Below, in pieces: positions 52,171 through 61,880 of a stretch of DNA of 64,000 bases. Source of the stretch: Gnetum montanum (lineage: Eukaryota > Streptophyta > Gnetopsida > Gnetales > Gnetaceae); NCBI GenBank assembly GCA_015680685.1, contig MNCI01007937.1:945529-1009528 (forward strand). The letters are read 5' to 3'. The position numbers and the translations under genes are program-made. Numbering within the stretch: the first letter of the stretch is position 1; each line of letters begins with the position of its first letter. A model generated the notes under the pieces. That model did no database searches. It had not been told where the DNA came from and saw only the letters and a program-made list of their open reading frames with translations.

Positions 52171-55100
52171 GGTGTGACGGTAATCCACCATTATGCATGT
52201 ACGCATAGTTTAAAATCACCAAAAGACATAGAACGATGCACCTTTGCTTATTCAGCTCTCTGTTTATTGGCAGGAGCAAGCTCAATGGACTGCCAGCATT
52301 TAACCGCACCGTTAATCATTGATGGACCATACGGCAAAATTACAAGAGACATTAACATAAATCTCATCAACTTAAGTTCACCAACGGACAACGCAGTCAT
52401 AGCCTCAACACAACAAATAATAGATGATTACAAAGGCATGACAAAATTCCTTGACATAGAGGCCGAGAATATCACCGAAGACCCGTTGTCTGAAACTTCC
52501 ATCGTCATGCCTGATAGAGAAACTAAAATTTTAAAGTTGAGCACCTTATTACAACCGCCATTAGCCAAAAACATTGAGAACGTGGTAAGGGAAAATATGA
52601 AAGTATTTGCTTGGTCCTACACAGACATGCTTGGGCTAGATCCCCGAATTGTCCAACACAATATCATCCTTGATCCAAAGTTGAGACCAGTAAAACAAAA
52701 AGCACGAAAGGTTAAGCTTGAGGTAGCATTAGCAGTTCGCAATGAGATCACCAAGCTTTATCAAGCTGGTTTTATTCAGGTTGTTGATTACGCCGAGTGG
52801 GTGTCTAACATGGTCATTGTTCCGAAGAAGAACGGAAGCATTCGTTTGTGCATTGACCTCCGAGATTTAAATGTTGCAACCATAAAGGATGATTTTCCTC
52901 TACCCAGCATCGATCAACTTATTGACTCAACTGTTGGGCACACGCTATTATCCTTCATGGATGGCTTCTCGGGATACAATCAAATACGAATCAACCCGAA
53001 GCATCAGCTTCGGACAACCTTTATGACACCATGGGGAACCTTTTGTTACACAATGATGCCCTTTGGTCTCAAGAATGCTAGGGCCACGTATCAAAGAGCG
53101 ATGACATTTATCTTTAGTGATTACATACTACACTCACTCAACGATTACATGGATGACATTGTGGTTAAGTCAAAAACGGAGGAAGAACATGTACAAGATC
53201 TCAATTTAGTATTAAAACGTTGTGTAAAGTATGAACTGAGGCTTAACCCAAAAAAATGTGTCTTCGGTGTCAAAACAGGAAAAATGCTTGGATTTATAGC
53301 ATCAGGTGCAGGGATACGAGTAGACCCCGATAAGGTCAAAGCCATAACAAACCTAAAACCACCAGGTAACCTTATTGAACTTCGAGGTCTACAAGGTAGA
53401 TTACAGTTTATCAGGCGCTTCATAGAAGAAATGATAGATAAACTAAAACCCATGAACCACTTGTTACGCAAGAACATACATTTTGAATGGACTCCGCAGT
53501 GTCAACAGGCATGCGATGATATTAAAATGGCACTTGCTCGGCTACCCACGGTTTATCCACCTCAAAACGATAAACCATTCTACGTCTACCTTGCTACTTC
53601 AGATTCATCCATCGCATCTATGCTTTGCCAGAAACGAGATGATGGAACCGAAGTCCCTGTATATTACCTGAGCCACGCATTAGTTGCCCATGAGAAAAGG
53701 TACAACGACGTGGAGAAGTCATGTTTAGCTTTGGGCTTTTCTTTAAGAAAATGGCGACATTACCTCTTCTGTAACCAGGTTTACATAATTTGCGAGGACA
53801 ATGTATTGAGAGCCATAACAGGGAATATTTACGAAATAAGTCGAATAGCCCGGTGGAAGGCCATGATAGCCGTGTTTGACCTGTACTATGTAGCGCAATC
53901 ATCAGTTAAGGGTCAAGCTATAGTAAATCAAATGGCAACATCACCAACGCGCGACCAAGCGACTATAGACCTAGACTTCCCAGATGAGAATATAAGCACC
54001 ATAGACATAGTGCCCGATGACTACGATGCTATTTTGAACTTTGATGGGGCATCTACCTCTCCAGGAGGAAGTGTGGCCGCTGTCATCACCCATCCCTCTA
54101 GGGAGATCCGACCCTTCACCTATCGTTTCAACTTTCATTGTACCAACAACATAGCAGAGTATGAAGGTCTCCTTAGAGGTCTCACGGCAGCTTTGGCTTT
54201 AAACATCACACGACTTGTAGTCAGAGGGGACTCGCAACTGATTGTAAACCAAGTCACAGATGTCTATACATGCAAAGCCCAACATTTACAGCCATACTGC
54301 GACTTGGCAAAACACCTAATGAGGCAATTCGAAAACATCGATATGCAACATGTCTCCAGGAATGATAACACCATCGCAGATGCGCTAGCCACATTAGCAT
54401 TAAACATATCGTCAGACATGTTCCACGCATTACCAAGCTTCGTAACCAGTTGTGCTGAACCAATCATCGATACCCTTGACACGTTGCCAATTGCATCTGT
54501 TAGTTCAACACATGCGATAGAATGGTACAATGACATAAAAGAATACCTTCTACATGGCGAAGCACCACGACATCTAACAAATGCATAGAGGGACGTAGTG
54601 CGGAAACGTTCTAAGCAGTATACCCTGGTAGGGGACACACTGTGTCGTCGATCCTACGAAGGCATATTGCTAATATGTGTTAGTAGTGCCGATGCCCACA
54701 CTATTGTTGAACAGGTACATGAAGGACTATGCGGAGGACATATAGCACCGAAAGCCATGACCACAAAGATCAGACGCTTGGGCTATTATTGGCCACATAT
54801 AGAATACGACTGTCTCACCAAAGTCAAAACATGTAGTACTTGTCAAAAACATAGCAATCTGATACATGTCCCACCAAATGAGTTGCATACAACGCAAATC
54901 AGATGGCCCTTTCAAAAGTTGGGGTTGGACCTCATTGGTCAGATAACCCCCTCGTCTTCCGTGGGCCATAGTTTCATTAAAACTGCCACAGAATACTTCA
55001 CGAAGTGGGTAGAAGCTGCTCCCCTTCGAAAAACTACATCCAAGCACGTGTGCAATTTCATCCTAGAAAACATTGTAACCCGCTTTGGCATTCCCATGAC

Positions 55101-55761
55101 AATCATCACTGACAACGGGACACAATTTAGTAGTGCAGAAACCAAAGCCTTTTGTGAAAATTTAGGGATCAAACACTCGTTTTCATCCCCTTACTATCCT
55201 CAAAGCAATGGACAAGCGGAAGCAACAAACAAGACAATTATTACAATACTTAAGAAAATGCTTACCCAGAGCAAAAGAAAATGGCACGAACAATTGGTGT
55301 ATGCATTGTGGGCATACCGTACTACGCATTGAACTTCGATAGGTAAGACACCATACAGTCTTGTTTACGGTTCAGAAGTTGTTTTACCTTTGGAACTGTA
55401 GGTACCATCTTTAAGGATCACACTTTCTGGGCTCCTCGACGATGGGTAGAACAATGATCTATGTGTCATCGACCTGGACTTGGCGGAAGAGGAACGCATA
55501 CGCGCACTCGATCAGATCGAATGGTACCAAAAACAACAATGACAACTACATCGGCATAACATCAACAAGCACCCTATCAAAGAAGGTGACCTTGTGCTTA
55601 AAGCCATTCGGGAACATCTAGACAAATTCTCAGCTAACTGGGAAGGGCCTTACTTGGTTACTAAAGCATTCGACAATGGAGCAATCAAACTAGCTGACAT
55701 GGAAGGAAATGAGCTTACTAATCCGACCAATCACTTGTACCTAAAACCGTTTTATGTTTGA
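52162..55761 (+). pseudogene. T4 pol: RT, RNase H, archaeal-type RNase H, integrase (broken)
   Basis: One frame to 55761 has stops at 54586, 55330, 55399, 55447 and 55540. All fit CAG, CAA or CGA changed by C-to-T. RT: VKQKARKVKLE, WVSNMVIVPKKNGSIR, LLSFMDGFSGYNQI, catalytic YMDD at 53145-53156. First RNase H (about 53570-53830): the TDAS-type aspartate is replaced (YLATSDSS). Second RNase H (about 54028-54420): LNFDGAST, AEYEGLLRGL, GDSQLIVNQ and NTIADALA keep the D-E-D-D residues, marking the Tat lineage. Integrase: HHCC finger (54715-54850), GLDLIG, IITDNGTQF and QSNGQAEATNK, then a C-terminal WEGPYLVTKAF. The true 5' end is probably a spliced exon starting at 52274. Confidence 0.88.
52254..52274 (+). 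promoter_or_regulatory. Candidate sense-strand splice acceptor before RT
   Basis: The pyrimidine-rich ctctgtttattggcag ends at 52273 and is followed by GAGCAAGCTCAATGG. T3 has tctcattgtggcag then GTTGAGCAAGAATGG in the same place (minus strand, exon from 61036). Ogre-type Tat elements splice out an intron between protease and RT, so this is a likely acceptor. Confidence 0.5.
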
Positions 55762-55774
55762 GTACAAGCTCAGG

Positions 55775-56165
55775 TACGCGCAAGTCCTGGAATCATGACT
55801 ATAAACTGATACCATAGCTCGTCCTGGGATCATGACGGGAAACTGATACCACAGAATAGTCCTTGGTTATGAGTTAAAACTAACGCCACACCTGTCCTGG
55901 CATCATGGCAATAAACTGATACCCCAGAGTGTCTGCAATGACGACAAACTAGCACCCTTCTAGCATGACAGTACGCTGCCACCGTCACAACCATCGGAGT
56001 CTGCTAAGACTATAAACTAGCTTGCCTCCTCATAGTCCGCTAAGACTAAGAACTGGCAATGTCACATTCACCACGACGCTAAACAAGCAATGTCCGACGG
56101 GTTAAGACATAAAACTAGCCCATGATAGTCAGCTGAGACTATAAACTGGCAAGTTCGTCTCTAGT
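55775..56165 (+). repeat. T4 tandem array after integrase
   Basis: About nine units of roughly 40 bases, such as 'gtcctggcatcatggcaata' + 'aactgataccaca' and 'gtctgctaagactataaact', lie directly after the pol stop. Confidence 0.75.
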
Positions 56166-57130
56166 TCATCAATCTGCCACCACATTTAAGCTTCATCACT
56201 GCATCACCCATCATCAGAGGATCCTACCGATGCTGCTACTATTGACATGCAGTCCGTCGCCGTGTAAGTCTAAGCTCGATCATTCACTCATGGTTTCTTG
56301 TCTCCTTGGAGTTATGTTTGCAGGATGACACTCAGAGGTTTTCGCACAAGAATGCATTTCGTCACAAGCAGCAAGATGAGACAATGTTCACAGCACACAT
56401 GGAGAGACTAAATCAAACCATTCACTAGTACATCCCTATTCACCGACTCATTCCCTATCCATTCACAAACACATTTTATTCAATCATACCTCTGATACAT
56501 CCAGTACACCCAAAATTTTCAACATGTTGTCACGTATTATCACACATGAGTACAAAATCAATGCAAATTTTACGATTTCCTATAAAAAAAAGTGACACTC
56601 CTGGCACTTCCCATATAAGCACTAGGCGGGAAGACAGTTGTCTCAAAACCAAGTACTCATGTCTAAAATGGCCAAGAAGTATCTAGTTGCATGGCTTTGG
56701 CTTTCCAACAACAGGTCCCCCCTAAACATTGAACACGGGCCCTGTTCCTCCAAAGCATGTAGCACATCTCCCCATGGCTTTGGTTTTGCCAACAAGTTCT
56801 CTTGAACACTAACCAGGAGCCTTGTTCCACCAAAGAATGCTCATCGCATGTCTGAACTCCGAGTCTGCTAAACAATGGCTATTGATAAGGACCAGCATGC
56901 CGCACACCCAAGCACCGCATCTCCTAGCATAATTTCCTGGGGAGTCACCAATTCCCACAATCTCTCTTCTCCTATCAGCTAAAAATTTCCCTTTTTCGAT
57001 CCCATGTACTACTGAACACGGTGCGATGACATCTAGTCAAGTGGCAAAGAACAAAGTCTATATCAAATTGCTTGTGGTGTTTTGCACTTCTTTGTCGACG
57101 CCTCTTGGGTCAATTCCTCTAAGCATCAAC
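56166..57130 (+). other. T4 3' non-coding stretch
   Basis: No gene is seen. The stretch is collinear with T2 33330-34480, including 'catggctttggctttccaac'-type repeats near 56690 and 56774. Confidence 0.5.
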
Positions 57131-57143
57131 AAAGAAGGGCCAA
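57131..57143 (+). promoter_or_regulatory. T4 polypurine tract
   Basis: aaagaagggccaa lies directly before the 3' LTR start TGAAACACC. Confidence 0.75.
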
Positions 57144-58353
57144 TGAAACACCACAAAATTTCAAGCTTGGTACTTCCCCAGCAAGAAGCAGGTCCCTGGG
57201 ACCCACGAACGGCCACGGCTACATTTGGTGTCGTACAATGCAACTTTGGGAATCAAGAGGCTTAATTTTCACTAAGTGTGCAGTACCAGTGTATACATCT
57301 AGCATCAATAGCGTATACGCTCAGTGTATACGCCCAGCATCAATAGCGTATACGCCCGACATCCCCAACGTATACGCCCAGCGTATACGTCCAGCATTGA
57401 CATCCGACTTACACGCCCGATGTACACGCCTTACCTGTACGTTTGGCACTACAGATGCACACGCCTGATGATGGAGTCTCAATGACAGAATGAAGACAAC
57501 ACTAAAGAGCAAGAATTGAAGCAAGTCGGCAACCATCAGCGTACACGCCCGACGTATACGCCGAGTCATGATTGGCTTGTACGCTCAGTGTGTACGCCCA
57601 GCGTCCATAGCATCTCCACCCAAGTTCACATGCGCCCAGCACGTCCAGCGTATACCCCCAGCGTGTACGCTAGCTTGATGTAGCGTATACGCCTAGCAGA
57701 TGTAATATGTTGTATATTTGTAAATTTTATGCACCCGGTCAATGCGCCACGTGTCTCCTAACCCGAGTCTAGCGTAACAACCGGTATAAAACCCCACTTT
57801 TCCACTTCACTTGGGGGGTTGGCAAAAATCCTAGAGCATGCCAAAGACATTTACGCTGCACACTAGAGCTAAAATACTCTTACGCTGGAAAGCCCTATAC
57901 GCTGTGCACACAGTCTCTACGCTCCGCCTACCGTGCAAACCCGCCGAGTCACCCCTGCATCCACTAGGGCTTTTCGTTCGCCTTGTGTTCATCACAACTG
58001 CGTTAGACCGGTGCACTATATTCTGACTCTGTAATACCACTATTTACAGTTTACACTAATTTCTTGCATATTTTTTGTTTACGCTCGTTTATGTTTACGC
58101 CCTGTTCATATCTGCTACGCCGTTTATGCTCTTGTTTACGCCCGTTTACGCTGTTTACGCATAACCCAACGTATAGCATTTCAGCATACGTGCGGTTAAA
58201 TCCTTGTTTGATCCGTGTGCGGACCACCCAAGGTACATTTCCTTCGTCCACTCCAGCTCTCCCTTAAGCGAAGGTAGGGTCTTCTGTGCGCGTCCTGCAA
58301 TCCCACGGTCTCTGTTTCCTTCCAGCTGGTGATCGACGATTTTAGGTGGTACA
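57144..58353 (+). repeat. T4 3' LTR
   Basis: 1210 bases, TGAAACACC...GGTGGTACA, pairing with 41050-42246. The TATA box is TATAAAA at 57785-57791. Differences from the 5' LTR are mainly transitions, many at CG sites within the gcgtatacgc motifs. Confidence 0.92.
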
Positions 58354-61036
58354 TGCCCTACGAAAGACTTAGGTGTGATAGGTCCTATGATGTCTAGTCC
58401 CCATCGTTGGAATGGTTACGTGATCTACGTCAGGTGCAACTCTGTAGGTGAAACATGTATAAGATTTGCATATCATTGGCACGTATCACAAGTTTTGACT
58501 TTGGCTAGGCAATCGTGCTCCATGTGAGACCAGTAGTACCCTAGGCATCTGATTTTTTCCGCCATGGCCCTAGGTGCTATTTGTCCACCACACAGTCCCT
58601 CGTGTACCTCATTAATGACCTTTTGCACTTGCTCCTCATTTATGCATGCTAGCAATATCCCATCAAAGGAGCATTTGCACAAGGCATTGTCTCCCATGAG
58701 TACATATTTCCAAGCACACTTGTGGATCGCATCCCTCTGGGTAGATGTCAATCCATGTGGGGGCTCGCCATGCTGCAAGTAGGCTTTAATGTTGACATAC
58801 CACTCATGGGTGTCTGCAACACTTACAGAGGCTACATGTACCACTTGAGTGATAGGCTTCGTACACTCAGTTATCAAAGTGGGAAAACTTATGAACATGT
58901 GTGGTGGCACATTTAATGCTAGGATGGCTAGGATGTCTGCTATGGTGTTCTCATTGCATGGCACGTGTTGAACGTCCATTGTTGCAAACTGTTTAAGAAA
59001 AATTTTTGCTAGGTTGCAGTAGGGCTACAGGTGAGTAGCTTTGCAGGCATAGACCTCGGTGATTTGATTCACAAAGAGTTGTGAATCGCCTCGAATTGCC
59101 AAATGTTGAATTTTTAATGCTTGGGATGCTAAGAGGCCCCTAAGTAGTCCTTCGTACTCTACCACATTGGTTGTAAAATGGAACATGAAATGATAAGAAA
59201 ACGGTTGAATTTCCACATAGGGGAATGTAATGAAGGTAGCTACACTACCTCCTCACGTGGTCAAGGTGCCATCGAAATGCAAGGTAGCCTCTAAATGTAA
59301 TGGGACAACGTTGATAGTGCTAACGTGCTCGTCAGGGAATTCAGGATCTATGATTGCCCGATTGTCAACGGGTGAGGTCATGAGTTGCGTAGCTATAGCT
59401 TGACTTTTCGTTGATGATTGACTCACATAATGCAAATCGAATTCTATGGTTATTATTTTCTACAGGGCTATCCTGCTGCTCTTGAATAGATTATTCATGA
59501 TAGCCCAGAGTACATTGCTTTTGCAAATGATGTTAACTTTGCTACAGAATAGATAATACCTCCACCTTTTTAATGTAAATACTAGGGTGAGGTAATTTCT
59601 TTCCACCTCATTGTATTTCACCTCGTATGCTATCAGTGCATGACTTAAGTAGTACACTAGAATCTTAGGGCCGTCATCTTGTCTATGACATAATAGTGCC
59701 ATGATAGACGTGTCTAAGGTGGTAAGGTAGATGAAGAAAGGCTTATTCCTCTGTAGTGGGTAAATATTCGGGAGGTGTAAAAGCTCTTTCTTTAGATCAT
59801 CAAAGTCTTGCTAGCATTGTGTTGTTCATTCGAAGTTAATCCCTTTCTTTAGTAAGTGTTGCATGGGGTGTAACTTGTCAGTCAACTTTGTTATAAACCT
59901 TCTAATGAACTGTACCCTACCTTGCAACTCGTGCAATTCTTTAAAGTTTGTAGAGGGTGTTAGATTAATGATGACCTTAACTTTATTAGGGTCCACTCAT
60001 ATTCTAGCCTCTGATACTACAAACCCTAACATGTATCCGATTTTCACCTCGAAGACACTTTTTTGGGTTGACGCATAAGTCATGCATCTGGCAATGTTTG
60101 ATGACTACACCTAGATCATTGGGATGATCAATAGCCTCTTTAGATTTGATTGCTATGTCATCCACCTAGTAATTTAGTGTTTCTAGGATGTAGTCGCTAA
60201 AGATGTATGTCATGGCTCTCTGGTAGGTTGCTCCAGTGTTTTTGAACCCAAAGGGCATCTTGGTGTAACAGAAGGTACCCCATGGGGTCATGAAAGTTGT
60301 TAACTGATGCTCTGGGTTGATACAAATTTGGTTGTAGCCAAAGAAACCATCCATGAAGGATAGCAGAGTGTGACTAGCTGTAGTGTTGATGAGTTGATCA
60401 ATACTTAGTAGTGGAAAGTCATCTTTGATCATTGCTTTGTTCAGATCTCGGAAGTCTATACAGATTTGTATTTCTCCCATTTTCTTAGAAATCACAATGA
60501 TGTTTGAAACCCATTCTAAGTAATCAACTGCCCAAATGAAACCAGCATGATACAGCTTAGTGATTTCATCACATACGGGTAGTGCAATCTCTAGTTTAAC
60601 CTTGTGAGCCTTTTGCTTAACTACTTTCATACGCGGATCTAAGACAATGTTGTGCTGTATAAGCCTCGGATCTAAGCCAACATGTCGTTATAAGACCACG
60701 CGAATACTTTGATGTTGTCTTACAGTATCTTGGATACATCTTTATGTGTCTGCGAATCTAGGAGAGAGCTAAGTTTTAACATTTTTATTTCCCCCCTAGA
60801 TGTGGTCACAGGCATCTCAATGAGAGGGTCCTTGGTTACATCCCTAGCCTTTAAATCTAAGCCTTGGACCAGATGTTCAGGCTAGTTTAGGGATGTTTCT
60901 AAGGATGCTACAGTGTTATCTGCAGATGATTTGCAGTCTATTGACTCTAGGTTCAATTGTCTTGTGAGCTCGCCGTGTGGACCTGTTAAGGCTAGAGGTG
61001 AAGAAAAATTGTGATGCATTGCCATTCTTGCTCAAC
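58354..61036 (-). pseudogene. T3 pol: RT to integrase N-terminus (broken)
   Basis: RT blocks lie at about 60700-60166 (VKQKAHKVKLEIALP, LLSFMDGFFGYNQI, GATYQRAMTYIFSDY). The tyrosine of the YxDD motif is replaced by a TAG stop (60168-60166), with VDD following. The first RNase H (about 59800-59460) has lost the first catalytic aspartate (IYLTTLDTS), as in T4. The archaeal-type RNase H is at 59435-58900 (VEYEGLLRGL, GDSQLFVNQI, NTIADILA). The integrase HHCC finger (HEGLCGGQIAPRAM...CDTCQ) ends near 58480. The 5' exon probably starts at the conserved acceptor (61036). Confidence 0.8.
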
Positions 61037-61159
61037 CTGCCACAATGAGATAAATGCCAAGTCAAGAGATACCTATTTGTATCAACAATGCATAGTAAAC
61101 ATTTGCAAAGTAATAAGGAAATATGAACAGTTGAAATAATTGTAAACTATGATACAAAG

Positions 61160-61610
61160 TTTGCAATCTGCAGTTTAAGATCATAGCAGACCACTTGGAT
61201 GCAAAAATTCAAAACTGCTAGTTTAAGGTCTTTGTGGACCACTAAGGGGTTAGATTTGCAAGTTAAAAGTATTAGTTTAAGGTTATAGCAGACCTCTTGG
61301 ATGCAAAAATTCAAAATTGCTAGTTTAAGGTCTTTGCGAACTACTAACAGGTTAGATTTGCAAGTTAAAAGTATTAGTTTAAGGTCTTTGCGAACTACTA
61401 ACTTGATCGAAGCTATGAGTCAAAATTGCTAATTTAAGGTCTTTGTAGACTGCTAATGGGTTGTTTTTGTAAAGGTAAGTTGTATTAGCTTAAAGTCTTT
61501 GCGGACTGTTAACTTGGTCAAAACTACAAGTTAGGATTGGTAGTTTAAGGTCTTTGTGGACCACTAATAGGCTATTCTTGTGGAGGTAAATGATTAGTTT
61601 AAGGTGGGTC
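61160..61610 (-). repeat. T3 tandem array upstream of RT
   Basis: About ten units of 40-60 bases have the plus-strand form 'agtttaaggtctttg.gga.cactaa'. It holds the same position, and the same CCTTAAACT core on the element strand, as the T4 array at 51940-52170. Confidence 0.8.
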
Positions 61611-61742
61611 GAGGCTTTCGGTCGGGCCCATCTGTTATGATGCAAACAATGTTGCTACACTATGGCGGGAGTGCTACGCTGTACGGAACATTCCACATTA
61701 ATCAAGGTGAGAGAATGACAAGTTCCTTTTCACTGTGTTGGC

Positions 61743-61750
61743 TATAAATA
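61743..61750 (+). promoter_or_regulatory. TATA box of the T3 antisense gene
   Basis: ggctataaatagggg is a textbook TATA box about 130 bases upstream of the exon 1 ATG at 61881. It points opposite to T3's own transcription. Confidence 0.6.
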
Positions 61751-61880
61751 GGGGTTTATCCCAGTAAACTCATCATTTTCACTGTAAGAGCGCAGAGCCC
61801 ACATCTAGAGCATAGAGTGGTTGTGCTAACAAAGAGCAAGGTGACTTAGCATAGAGGCTAAGAAAGAATCTACAACTGAG

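Larger units (their letters stand above)
41050..58353 (+). mobile_element. T4: complete 17.3-kb Tat/Ogre-like LTR retrotransposon with antisense gene
   Basis: LTRs lie at 41050-42246 and 57144-58353, flanked by tgccc on both sides. Order: LTR, leader with repeats, gag (42852-45521), protease (45518-46525), repeat array, antisense spliced gene (51516 to 47087, minus), repeat array, RT - RNase H - archaeal-type RNase H - integrase in one frame (52162-55761), repeat array, polypurine tract, LTR. The second RNase H and the large size are hallmarks of the Tat lineage. It inserted in T3's integrase gene, so it is younger than T3. All frames are broken by C-to-T type stops. Confidence 0.92.
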
